Shown: positions 32,716 to 40,939 of the stretch, piece after piece
How the letters are laid out: the number at the start of each line of letters is the position of its first letter
How positions within the stretch are numbered: the stretch's first letter is position 1
Assembly: GCA_003214465.1 (NCBI GenBank)
Contig: QCLO01000011.1
Coordinates: 1-45,658, forward strand
DNA from: Acidimicrobiales bacterium AG-414-N20
GTDB taxonomy: Bacteria > Actinomycetota > Acidimicrobiia > Acidimicrobiales > MedAcidi-G1
Length of the DNA: 45,658 nucleotides
Direction of reading: 5' to 3'
Program-made: the position numbers and the translations under genes
Notes under the pieces: generated by a model
What the model was told of the DNA's origin: nothing
Databases searched by the model: none
The model's input: only the letters and a program-made list of their open reading frames with translations

Positions 32716-33480
32716 TCATCTTGTTAGCCACCCTCCATCTACAGGTAAATGGATTCCTGTAATCCAGGATGCTTCTTCAGACAAAAGGAAACTAACCGCT
32801 TTTGCTACATCTTCTGGAAGTCCGATTCTGGGTATAAGCAGTCTGCTTTTCAGATCCTCTAGTGTTTCAGGTGCAGTAATTCCTTCTAGAGATACAAAAT
32901 CAGTAGCAATCGGTCCCGGGGCCACGGCATTTACGCGGATTGATTTTTTAGCTAACTCAACTGACAAGGCTTTAGTCAGCATTTTAACTCCACCCTTAGA
33001 AGCGTTGTAATGGACTTGACAATAGCCCTCTGAAGAAACGACCACTTCTGCCTCTACAGTAGAAATATTTACCACAGCCCCCCCTCCGGATGCAGCGATA
33101 TCACGAGAAACCTCCTGAGTTGTCAACCAAGTTCCCTTCAAGTTCACGTCGAGAACTAAATCCCATTCTTTTTCTGTTAGTTCATCTAGAGAAGTCATTG
33201 TTACAAGTCCGGCACAATTGACAAGTCCTGTAATTTTTCCAAACTCTTTTAAACCGATATCAGATGCATGCCTGATTTCGTCACGTTTTCTAACATCCAC
33301 TTTTTGGAAAAGTGCTTTCCCACCATTGGAAAGTATTTCCTCACAAGTGTCGGCACCTTTAGACTCATCAATATCTGCAATTATCAATGAATCACCCTTT
33401 GAAGAAAGCTCCAGACAAACTGCTTTTCCAATTCCTGAGGCTCCTCCAGTCACGAAGGTAACTTTTTTATTATCAGACAC
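32716..33480 (-). CDS. Classical short-chain dehydrogenase/reductase
   Basis: This NAD(P)-dependent oxidoreductase of about 254 residues has the cofactor motif TGGASGIGKA, the NNAG-like NCAG segment, catalytic Ser in NISTVEAE, and YNASK (Tyr and Lys). The final VDGGW is typical of the FabG-like group. I chose GTG 33480, which follows TTGGGG at five bases and overlaps the P450 stop by eight; GTG 33495 is an alternative that adds five residues. It is the third gene of a GS-like/P450/SDR operon and would oxidise an alcohol made by the P450. The substrate is unknown. Confidence 0.88.
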   Translation of the reverse strand: MSDNKKVTFVTGGASGIGKAVCLELSSKGDSLIIADIDESKGADTCEEILSNGGKALFQKVDVRKRDEIRHASDIGLKEFGKITGLVNCAGLVTMTSLDELTEKEWDLVLDVNLKGTWLTTQEVSRDIAASGGGAVVNISTVEAEVVVSSEGYCQVHYNASKGGVKMLTKALSVELAKKSIRVNAVAPGPIATDFVSLEGITAPETLEDLKSRLLIPRIGLPEDVAKAVSFLLSEEASWITGIHLPVDGGWLTR

Positions 33481-34657
33481 GTTTGCCCCAAACACAGTTC
33501 AATTCTAAAGGTCCTCTGAATTCAAAACCCCTGAGTTTAACTTCAGAGTTTGATTTCAACTCAAACTCTTCTATACGGGTAAAAAGTCTTTGAGAGGCAG
33601 TTTTCACTACCTGTCTACCAAGCCACTCCCCGAGACAACGATGCTCTCCTAAAGCGAATGCGGCATGTGGGCCTTCTTTTCGATGAAGGTCAAAGGAATC
33701 AGGATTACTCCAGTGATCTTCATCGCGGTTTGCGGATCTAAGAATCCCAGAGACCAAAGAGTTGGCTGGAATAATTTTATCTCTAATCTTCACTTCGGAT
33801 TTAGTCTGTCTTGTAATAGTCCCTACAGGTGAATGAAGTCGGAACACCTCTTCAACGCACTTTCGCCAAAGCAGCTCATTGCTCAGCAACTCCTCGCGAA
33901 GTTCAGGATCCTCTAACACGGTTTTAACCACTAGTCCGATGCCATCTCTGGGCTCATTTATGCCACCACTTATCATTAACCTTACGTTGTTCACTATTTC
34001 TTCCTGAGAAAGAGCGGATTCGCCACCTTTTGAATGAATAAATGCTGAAAGGGCTGTTTCATTAGGTCTTTTCGTCAACTTTTCTAAACTCTCGGTTAAA
34101 ACTTTTCCCAATGAATCTCTCGCAACGTTGCCTTTATTGGTAAGTTCAGGATCGTTTTCAAAGTTGGCTATATCGGAGCAAAGACCTTCGCACCACTCCC
34201 AGACCTCTTCCCAACTGTGCGAATCTAAACCAAGAACAATTGCAAGTGCAGATGCGCTCACAGGAGTTGCAAAATTTCTCATTATTTCGACTTTGCCTTT
34301 TTCGATGAATTGGTCAATAGTTCGATCAACTAATTCTGTTAGGTCCGTAGAAACAAAATTACCTGCAACCCCGCCAGCTTGAAAAGCAGGCAGCATCACG
34401 TTTCGCGCTTTGGAAGACTCCGGTCTGTCCATGGTCAACATATTTGGCCCCAGAGCTCTAGCTAGAAAAGATGGATTGGTAGCAGCACTGAATATTTCCG
34501 GATGAGATTCCATAAAAGCAACATCTTCCCACTTGGTAATGAACCACATCTCGAGCGCAGGTACAAAACACACCGGTTCGTGTTTGCGTAATTCTGCGAG
34601 TATTGGATCAGGGTCTTTTTCAAGCGAAGAAAGTGTTAAAGAGTCGCTATAAGACAT
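33473..34657 (-). CDS. Cytochrome P450 with atypical I-helix motif
   Basis: It is a 394-residue P450 with heme loop FALGEHRCLG (C341) and K-helix EEVFRLHSP. The I-helix reads MISGGINEPRDGIG, so the usual acid-threonine pair (AGxDT) is replaced by Asn-Glu-Pro. P450s of this kind are known in bacteria, but the change implies different proton delivery. It is clearly a different family from the two other P450s here. It lies 18 bp after the GS-like gene and overlaps the SDR start, so the three are one operon. It might oxidise a gamma-glutamyl amide made by the GS-like enzyme (inference). Confidence 0.9.
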   Translation of the reverse strand: MSYSDSLTLSSLEKDPDPILAELRKHEPVCFVPALEMWFITKWEDVAFMESHPEIFSAATNPSFLARALGPNMLTMDRPESSKARNVMLPAFQAGGVAGNFVSTDLTELVDRTIDQFIEKGKVEIMRNFATPVSASALAIVLGLDSHSWEEVWEWCEGLCSDIANFENDPELTNKGNVARDSLGKVLTESLEKLTKRPNETALSAFIHSKGGESALSQEEIVNNVRLMISGGINEPRDGIGLVVKTVLEDPELREELLSNELLWRKCVEEVFRLHSPVGTITRQTKSEVKIRDKIIPANSLVSGILRSANRDEDHWSNPDSFDLHRKEGPHAAFALGEHRCLGEWLGRQVVKTASQRLFTRIEEFELKSNSEVKLRGFEFRGPLELNCVWGKRV

Positions 34658-34675
34658 TTTATAAAATCTATCGAT

Positions 34676-35995
34676 CTAAAGGTAAGGTAAATAGTAAGAA
34701 GCTTCCCAGTCAGTGAAACGTTCTAACGACTCCTCCCAACTAGAATTAGCATCCAAATATTTTTCCCATTCAACTGTCTTGACTGCAGTGAACTGATCGA
34801 CCATTTCTGCGCCTATAGCATTTTTGAAAACTTCATCTTTCAAGAGCTTTTCAATGGCTTCACCAAGGTGCGCAGGAGCGTGTTCTTCCGTTGAAGCGAC
34901 TTCAAGTGCGTCACCACTTTCCGCTTCTGGACATTCCATATTTGATTCATAACCCAAACGGGAAGCAGTCAGAACTGAAGCAATTGCAATATGGACTCCA
35001 GCAGCCCCATCAGGCATCCTGTTTTCCAATCGAGTGGACTGATCTCTTTCGGGGTTGACCCTTACAGTCGCACACCTGTGATCATGTCCCCAATTTTTCC
35101 AATATCCCGACAATTGTCCCGGTTGTAAACGTTTATATGAATTAGCTGTTGGTGCGCAAAGAGCTGACATCGCTTCCATATGGAACAGTTGACCAGAAAT
35201 ACATGATTTTGCGAGATCGGAAAGACCGTCTTCCTTTTTTGGATCAAGCATCAGATTGTTCCCCTTTTTGTCGCAAAGGCTGAAGTTCACATGGAGTCCA
35301 TTCCCCCCAAATTCCAGAATTGGCCTAGGCATAAAAGTCAGCCTGTATCCTCTTTGAGCTGCCATGTCCATTGCCATAGCTCTAAAGAGAAAAGCTTCAT
35401 CTGCACAAGCCATAGCGTCGTCATATTCCAAAGTCATTTCAAATTGCCCAACATCGAATTCTGTGTTGAAGGACTCAATTCTGAAACCTAATTGATCAGC
35501 TTTCTCATCTATAGCCATAGCCACCCCCATAGGGTCATTCATAGGGCCAGTTCCGTAAACAAAAGAGCCAGGAGCATCATATGGCACCCAGTTACCGTTG
35601 TTATCTGGTTGCATCAAATACGCTTCGAATTCGATACCAATTTTTGGTACGAATCCGTGTTCCTCCCAAGCTTTAACAGCATTTTGGAGCACTTTTCTAG
35701 GTGCTAATTCGACTGGATTTCCATGTCTCTCTAAATCACCTATTACTACTCCTATATCCTCTTCCCAAGATGGGCGCACATCAGACATGTCAAAATAACA
35801 CTCCATGTCAGGCATCCCCTCAAGAAACCCAGTTCCTGGTACGGGGCCCATATCTCGGTCGTAACCAAGTGCAAATACAGTCAAACTATGCCTCGTACCG
35901 CGATCAGCAAGGTGAGTTGGCAAATACTTGCCCCTAGCAAGATTCAAGTGATCTGGCCACAGTACTCGTACTCTTCTATAGTCGTTTTCTGCCAT
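34676..35995 (-). CDS. Glutamine synthetase-like ligase (gamma-glutamylamide synthetase candidate)
   Basis: This 439-residue protein of the GS catalytic fold would couple ATP hydrolysis to amide formation between glutamate and an amine. Visible GS elements are GIEFEAYLM (first metal glutamate), GGNGLHVNFSL (metal His), APTANSYKRLQPG (ATP and glutamate site), and TRLENRMPDGAAG (catalytic RxExR). The N-terminal beta-grasp is short (VLWPDHLNLARGKYLP) and lacks the housekeeping GS ammonium-site aspartate context, as in the small-amine ligases PuuA, IpuC and TdnQ. An AAGAGGGG ribosome site precedes the ATG. It heads an operon with a P450 and an SDR and is divergent from a meta-cleavage operon. Its partner hydrolase may be the GATase at 40936-41628. 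Confidence 0.85.
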   Translation of the reverse strand: MAENDYRRVRVLWPDHLNLARGKYLPTHLADRGTRHSLTVFALGYDRDMGPVPGTGFLEGMPDMECYFDMSDVRPSWEEDIGVVIGDLERHGNPVELAPRKVLQNAVKAWEEHGFVPKIGIEFEAYLMQPDNNGNWVPYDAPGSFVYGTGPMNDPMGVAMAIDEKADQLGFRIESFNTEFDVGQFEMTLEYDDAMACADEAFLFRAMAMDMAAQRGYRLTFMPRPILEFGGNGLHVNFSLCDKKGNNLMLDPKKEDGLSDLAKSCISGQLFHMEAMSALCAPTANSYKRLQPGQLSGYWKNWGHDHRCATVRVNPERDQSTRLENRMPDGAAGVHIAIASVLTASRLGYESNMECPEAESGDALEVASTEEHAPAHLGEAIEKLLKDEVFKNAIGAEMVDQFTAVKTVEWEKYLDANSSWEESLERFTDWEASYYLPYL

Positions 35996-36015
35996 GGAAC
36001 CCCTCTTGGTAAGTG

Positions 36016-36034
36016 AATTGAAATTACTTCAATT
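36016..36034. promoter_or_regulatory. Operator-like inverted repeat upstream of the GS-like gene
   Basis: AATTGAA-N5-TTCAATT has perfect 7-bp arms 21 bases upstream of the GS-like start, and a third CTTCAAT copy lies at 36047-36053. The 183-bp divergent space (35996-36178) between the ligase and dioxygenase operons would carry both promoters. The region is AT-rich, so chance palindromes are more likely here. Confidence 0.4.
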
Positions 36035-36178
36035 ATTTTAAAATTTCTTCAATAACCTGACCCAAAGAGTATGTTTAGTCGATATTTGACTAATTTTCTA
36101 ATGGGAACACTTCCTATAATTAATCTTTAGATTTATATTCGACTTTTCGGAACTTGAAAAATTTAGAAGGAACTTTAT

Positions 36179-37060
36179 ATGGGTGAGATAATTGGTGCAG
36201 GAGTAGTATCACATGTTCCGCCAATAGTAATGCCCGAAGCGGATAGAAAAAGACTAAATGATGGACAGGATTTTTCTTTAGTAGATGGTTTAGACCGTTT
36301 GAGGTCCGAGCGTTTAGAAAGACTTAATCCAGAGACCATTGTTGTGATTGACACACATTGGTTCACCACAGTGGAACATATCATCACGGCTCATGACAGA
36401 CGAGAAGGAATTTTTACTTCCGATGAACTCCCTAGAGGCATGTCGCAAGTTCCTTACGATATGCCAGGAGACCCCGAACTGGCTTTCGGACTGGAAAAAC
36501 TAGCTAAAGATAGAGAAGACACAAGAATACTTGCCTGCGACGACCCTTATTTGCCAGTTCACTATCCGACAATCAATTTACTCAGTTTTCTACAACGAGA
36601 AGAAAGTTGGGTCTCTGTAAGCGTATGTCAGACAGCAGAAGTCGAAGATTTTCTCCTTCTAGGAGAGTTGTTGCGAAAAACAATTGAAACATTGGACCGT
36701 AATGTTGTCATCCTCGCCTCAGGTGGACTCAGCCACCGCTTTTGGCCTTTGAGAGATTTTGCAAAACACGAATCAGCTTCTTTAGAAAATATTCGCACTC
36801 CGGAAGCTCGTAAAGCGGATGAAGAAGTTATTGAATTATGGGAAAATGGTGATCACGCAGAAGTAATCGATTTTTATCCCGAGTATCGCACTTATGCACC
36901 CGAAGGATTTTTCGGTCATTATCTGATAATGGCAGGGGCATTGGGAGGAAGATTCTGTAAGGCAGCAGGGGAAAAATACTCAGACTATGAATCTGCGGCC
37001 GGCACTGGTCAGGTCCATATGTGGTTTGATCGACCAGAAGATGGTTGGACTAGAAGTTGA
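36179..37060 (+). CDS. Class III extradiol ring-cleavage dioxygenase (LigB/HpaD-like)
   Basis: It is predicted to open a catecholic ring next to its hydroxyls using non-heme Fe(II). The 293-residue protein shows H12 in VVSHVPPI, H60 in VIDTHWFT, H186 in ASGGLSHRFW and E242 in APEGFFGHY, the usual LigB-fold histidine and glutamate positions. Its length and sequence style are like homoprotocatechuate 2,3-dioxygenase of the LigB type. AGAAGGAA precedes the ATG. It heads a four-gene operon with an FAH-family enzyme, a cupin and an FAD hydroxylase, a textbook hydroxylate-cleave-process order. Confidence 0.9.
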   Translation: MGEIIGAGVVSHVPPIVMPEADRKRLNDGQDFSLVDGLDRLRSERLERLNPETIVVIDTHWFTTVEHIITAHDRREGIFTSDELPRGMSQVPYDMPGDPELAFGLEKLAKDREDTRILACDDPYLPVHYPTINLLSFLQREESWVSVSVCQTAEVEDFLLLGELLRKTIETLDRNVVILASGGLSHRFWPLRDFAKHESASLENIRTPEARKADEEVIELWENGDHAEVIDFYPEYRTYAPEGFFGHYLIMAGALGGRFCKAAGEKYSDYESAAGTGQVHMWFDRPEDGWTRS

Positions 37061-37071
37061 TTGGAGACTAG

Positions 37072-37920
37072 ATGCACCTAGCAAATGTAAATGGTAGAGG
37101 CTCAGTAATAATAGATAATCGCGTAATAGATGTAGAGGAGGCGACAGATGGGAGCATCAGTAGTGACCCAATGGAGCTTGCCAATAACTTAAATCATTCG
37201 ATTCTGTCGGAGCTGACACTTAACGATGGTAGCCCTCAGTTAGACGAATCAAAGTTGGGGCCTCCCATTCCTAGACCAGGAAAGATAATCGCTATAGCTA
37301 TTAACTATAGAAGTCATGCAGAGGAAGCAAAGAAAGAAATACCTACAGAACCACACGTAATGGCAAAGTTTCCAACATGTGTGACTGGACCATATTCTGA
37401 TATCCCGATGAGGGATTTGGAGATGGTCGATTACGAAGCCGAGCTAGTTTTAGCGATAGGAAAGTCAGGTCTTAGTATTTCGAAAGCAAATGCTTGGGAA
37501 CACATAGCTGGAATCATGTTAGGCAATGACATTAGCGATCGAAATGAACAATTTAGGCTTCCTTTGAAGCAGTTCTCAATGGCAAAAAGTTATGATCATT
37601 TTGGCCCCATAGGTCCAGTGCTGGTTACACCTGACGGGTTCGACAATCCGGAAGACCTGAATATTTCTTTGAATGTAGACGGTGAAGAACGGCAAAATGC
37701 CCGTACGGGAGACTTTATATTTTCTATTCCTGTATTAATTGAATGGCTTTCGCGATATGTGACTTTGAACCCAGGTGACCTAATTTTCACGGGCACTCCT
37801 GGTGGGGTAGGTGATTCGATGGACCCTCCGACATACATTCGTGATGGACAAATAGTGGAGGCAACCCTAGAGGGAGTGGGAAGCCTACGGAACCGGTTCA
37901 TAACAGGAGATATGAAATGA
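37072..37920 (+). CDS. Fumarylacetoacetate hydrolase-family enzyme 2 (HpaG/hydratase-like)
   Basis: This 282-residue FAH-fold enzyme has metal-binding VDYEAELVLAIG and GNDISDR, the lid element KSYDHFGPIGP, and the C-terminal VTLNPGDLIFTGTPGGVG. It is closer to the canonical 2-hydroxyhepta-2,4-diene-1,7-dioate isomerase/acylpyruvase group than the other FAH enzyme here (27136-27975). It lies 11 bp after the dioxygenase gene and overlaps the cupin start by four bases. It probably acts on the ring-cleavage product. Confidence 0.92.
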   Translation: MHLANVNGRGSVIIDNRVIDVEEATDGSISSDPMELANNLNHSILSELTLNDGSPQLDESKLGPPIPRPGKIIAIAINYRSHAEEAKKEIPTEPHVMAKFPTCVTGPYSDIPMRDLEMVDYEAELVLAIGKSGLSISKANAWEHIAGIMLGNDISDRNEQFRLPLKQFSMAKSYDHFGPIGPVLVTPDGFDNPEDLNISLNVDGEERQNARTGDFIFSIPVLIEWLSRYVTLNPGDLIFTGTPGGVGDSMDPPTYIRDGQIVEATLEGVGSLRNRFITGDMK

Positions 37921-38279
37921 AAGTCATTACAGGGGGGGATCGTAGTAGTACTTACGGTGGTTTATTTACAGGTCAAGTTGATCTTGAAATGCTAAATGAG
38001 ACAGCCGGTGAGGAAGAACCAGATACAGCATTTGTTCATTTTAAAGAAGGTGCAGTTACGAATTGGCATCACCACCCTGGTGGTCAACTTCTGTTCCTCG
38101 TAAAAGGTCGTGGAAGAGTTGGAACGAAAGATACTGAAGAAGTGGTTCTTGAGGAGGGCCATTTAGTTGTGGCACCTCCTGATGAAGCTCACTGGCATGG
38201 AGCGGTTCCAAACACTGATTGCACGATGCTCGCAATAACTTGGGGAACAACCTGTTGGCATGATGAAGCCCCCCACTAA
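37917..38279 (+). CDS. Cupin-domain protein
   Basis: This 120-residue single-domain cupin has motif 1 WHHHPGGQLLFLVKGRGRV, with two metal-type histidines and a following Gln where Glu is usual, and motif 2 PPDEAHWHGAVPN with another histidine. It could be a metal-dependent dioxygenase, isomerase or decarboxylase, or a small regulator of flux. In this operon a catalytic role in processing the ring-cleavage product is plausible. It overlaps the FAH gene by four bases and is followed by the hydroxylase after nine. Confidence 0.85.
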   Translation: MKVITGGDRSSTYGGLFTGQVDLEMLNETAGEEEPDTAFVHFKEGAVTNWHHHPGGQLLFLVKGRGRVGTKDTEEVVLEEGHLVVAPPDEAHWHGAVPNTDCTMLAITWGTTCWHDEAPH

Positions 38280-38288
38280 AGACATAAC

Positions 38289-39683
38289 GTGGATGATGTA
38301 GCAATAATTGGATGTGGGCCAGTGGGTGCCACAATGGCTAACCTGCTCGGTCAAGCTGGTTTGAAAACCGTTATCCATGAAGCTAACAATTCGGAATACC
38401 CCCTGCCTAGAGCCTGCCATTTAGATGCAGAAATAATGAGAATTTTCCAAGGTATAGATTTATCAGAAAAAATTGTGGAAATCATTGAGCCGAGTCACGG
38501 TATGGAGTTTGTAGATAGCGAAGGGAATCAACTTTTTGATTATGAGGACTTTGAAAGAGATCCAATATTAGGTTGGAATGAAGATTATGTTTTTCAACAG
38601 CCGCAACTAGATCGGATTCTCCGCGAAGGTATAGCCCGTTGGCCAAATGTCGAGTTGAACCTAGGATCTGAAATCAGAGATATTAATGATCTTGATGCTA
38701 GGTATATAGTTGCCTGCGATGGTGCGTCAAGCCAAATACGAGAATCTCTAGGTGTAGAACTAATTGATTTCGATTTTGACCAAACTTGGCTTGTTGTCGA
38801 TTTGATGATTGAAGGTGATTCTGGATTACCTTCAATCATCCAACAGGTATGTGATTCTCAACGCCCATCAACATACGTTCCTTCGGCACATGGTCATCAT
38901 AGGTGGGAGTTCAGAATATTTGAAAATGAGGAACCTGAAGACTTTAAAGAAATTGGAAGGGTTCGTGAACTTTTAGAAAATTGGATTGATAGCAATACAG
39001 GCAAGATCGTGAGGGTCGCCCCTTACAGATTCCATGCCGTTGTAGCAGACAAGTGGCACTTGGACAACGTTTTTTTAGCAGGCGACGCGGCCCATCAGAT
39101 GCCTCCATTTATGGGACAAGGTATGTGCTCAGGTATAAGAGACGCATCAAATCTTGCATGGAAATTGAAGACACTAATAAAAGAAGGTGCTAATGAGAGA
39201 ATACTTGAAAGTTATGAAGAGGAAAGACGTCCACATGTGGAGGATTGCATAAAACTTTCTGTAACCGCTGGCGAGCTTGTTACTTCTGACAATCCGGTTT
39301 TCCCTAAAGCAGATATAAATGACCCTGAAAGATGGTCCCGGTTGCCGTCTTTGAAGTCGGGTATTTTTTCCGACATGGAAGATGAGAGAATAGGGCACCA
39401 GGCAAGACAACCTGAGGTGTCACATAGAGGTCAAAGAATTCTTTTAGATCGTGTTGGTGGTAATGATTGGTACTTAGTTTCTAGCGGGCCTTCAATAAAA
39501 AAGAGAAGTTGGTGTCAAATGATTTCAAAAAGAGATTTAGGTGGCCATGACCGAGAAGTTGACTTACTTTTAAAGGGCAATGATGCAGTACTAATTAGAC
39601 CAGATCGATATATTTTTGGTTTTGCTAAAGAGGAAAAAATTAAAGATCTTCTTGATGAGGCTGAAAAAAAGATGGGTATGTGA
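38289..39683 (+). CDS. FAD-dependent aromatic hydroxylase (MhpA/PheA-like)
   Basis: It is a predicted flavoprotein monooxygenase that hydroxylates a phenolic ring using NAD(P)H and O2, producing a substrate for the extradiol enzyme. GCGPVG (8-13) binds ADP of FAD, the middle has an ACDGASS variant of the DG motif, and LAGDAAHQMPPFMGQGMCSG (about 259-278) is the second FAD motif. At 464 residues it is shorter than MhpA (about 550), mostly in the C-terminal thioredoxin-like domain. The start is GTG. Its stop lies five bases from that of the convergent P450 gene. Confidence 0.9.
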   Translation: MDDVAIIGCGPVGATMANLLGQAGLKTVIHEANNSEYPLPRACHLDAEIMRIFQGIDLSEKIVEIIEPSHGMEFVDSEGNQLFDYEDFERDPILGWNEDYVFQQPQLDRILREGIARWPNVELNLGSEIRDINDLDARYIVACDGASSQIRESLGVELIDFDFDQTWLVVDLMIEGDSGLPSIIQQVCDSQRPSTYVPSAHGHHRWEFRIFENEEPEDFKEIGRVRELLENWIDSNTGKIVRVAPYRFHAVVADKWHLDNVFLAGDAAHQMPPFMGQGMCSGIRDASNLAWKLKTLIKEGANERILESYEEERRPHVEDCIKLSVTAGELVTSDNPVFPKADINDPERWSRLPSLKSGIFSDMEDERIGHQARQPEVSHRGQRILLDRVGGNDWYLVSSGPSIKKRSWCQMISKRDLGGHDREVDLLLKGNDAVLIRPDRYIFGFAKEEKIKDLLDEAEKKMGM

Positions 39684-39688
39684 AACTG

Positions 39689-40939
39689 TTAAACAACGAG
39701 AGTGATGGGTAGAGATTTCAGCCCATTTATAAAATTTGACCTAATGCGTGTTGGTTCTTCTTCGAGTTTTATACATGTTATTCGAGAGGATAGCTCTTCA
39801 AGAAAAACTTTAATTTCTAGTCTGGCTAGCCATGCCCCTAGGCAAATATGTGGACCGCCACCTCCGAAGGTCACATGAGGATTTGGGCTCCTGCCAATGT
39901 CTAGTGAAAAAGGGTTGTCAAATACCTTTTCGTCATAATTAGCGGATATATACCAAGTAACGACTTTGTCGCCTTTTGAAATTTTCACCCCTTCAATCTC
40001 CGTATCAAAAAGAGCTGTGCGCCTAAAATGTGCTTGCGGGCTAGACCATCTTAAGATTTCTTCAGTGGCTGTATCGATTAGAGAAGGGTCTGCTTTTAGG
40101 CGATCTAATTCTTTTGGAAATTTAGCTAAAGCCAGTGCCCCATGACTAAGACCGTGTCTGGTGGTTTCATTTCCTGCAATTACAAGCAATAAAAAGAAGG
40201 TCAGGAACTCCTGTTCAGTCAGTTCATCCGAAGCTATCAGCATGGAAACAATGTCCACTTCAGGGTTTTCCATCTTAGATTCTGCAAGTTTCTTTGCGTA
40301 TTCAAAAACTTTAAGTGAAGAAGGGCTTCGAAAAGGGAGGAGTCGATAAGGATCTGTGTCATCACGATCGTAAATAAGATCTGAAAAATCTGGGTCAGAG
40401 TGGTATACGGCAGCATCAGCCCAATGAAAGAGTTTTTCTGAGTCCTCTTCAGGAATACCGAGGAGTTTTGTAAGCATTTTTATTGGTAGGTCACGAGAAA
40501 TAGACTCAACGAAATCTATTTTCTTCCTTTTGATTGCTTCTTCTAGTATTTGAGCCATAAGAGATTTTGCTTCGACTTCCCATTTTGAAATTGCTCTTCG
40601 CGTGAATTCCCTTGAAGTGATCCTTCGGATTCGAGTGTGCTCAGGAGGGTCGGTTTCAAGCATGGTTCTCCGAGCTTCACGTGCTTCAATGTCATGTTCT
40701 AGTTCTTCAAGTTCAGTTCCACCTATTTGTGATGAAAAAGTATGAAAATTACGATGGACAGTCACTAGGTCAGAGTGTCTGGTGACAGCCCAGAAGCCTG
40801 CATTGCCATCAGGCTCATCGAACCAAGCGACGGGATAGTTTTCTCTGAGTTTTTTAAACTCTTCATGAGGAATACGTTCAGCCCAAATATCATTTTCTAA
40901 TATTTTTAGGCCATGCGTTTCACGCTTAAGTTGAGTCAT
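39689..40939 (-). CDS. Cytochrome P450 (CYP125/142-like), paralogue of the one at 25.0 kb
   Basis: It has 416 residues, with heme loop FGGGGPHICLG (C366), I-helix VIAGNETTRHG, and the LETDPPEHTRIRRITSREFT segment. It is alignable throughout with the P450 at 25022-26284, including shared IGGTELEELEHDIEAREARR / IRLEEMDHDEIEARR blocks, indicating duplication within the island or co-recruitment. Its ATG overlaps the stop of the GATase gene (ATGA), so the two are translationally coupled, an unusual pairing that ties a glutamyl-amide type hydrolase to an oxidation step. Confidence 0.92.
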   Translation of the reverse strand: MTQLKRETHGLKILENDIWAERIPHEEFKKLRENYPVAWFDEPDGNAGFWAVTRHSDLVTVHRNFHTFSSQIGGTELEELEHDIEAREARRTMLETDPPEHTRIRRITSREFTRRAISKWEVEAKSLMAQILEEAIKRKKIDFVESISRDLPIKMLTKLLGIPEEDSEKLFHWADAAVYHSDPDFSDLIYDRDDTDPYRLLPFRSPSSLKVFEYAKKLAESKMENPEVDIVSMLIASDELTEQEFLTFFLLLVIAGNETTRHGLSHGALALAKFPKELDRLKADPSLIDTATEEILRWSSPQAHFRRTALFDTEIEGVKISKGDKVVTWYISANYDEKVFDNPFSLDIGRSPNPHVTFGGGGPHICLGAWLARLEIKVFLEELSSRITCIKLEEEPTRIRSNFINGLKSLPITLVV

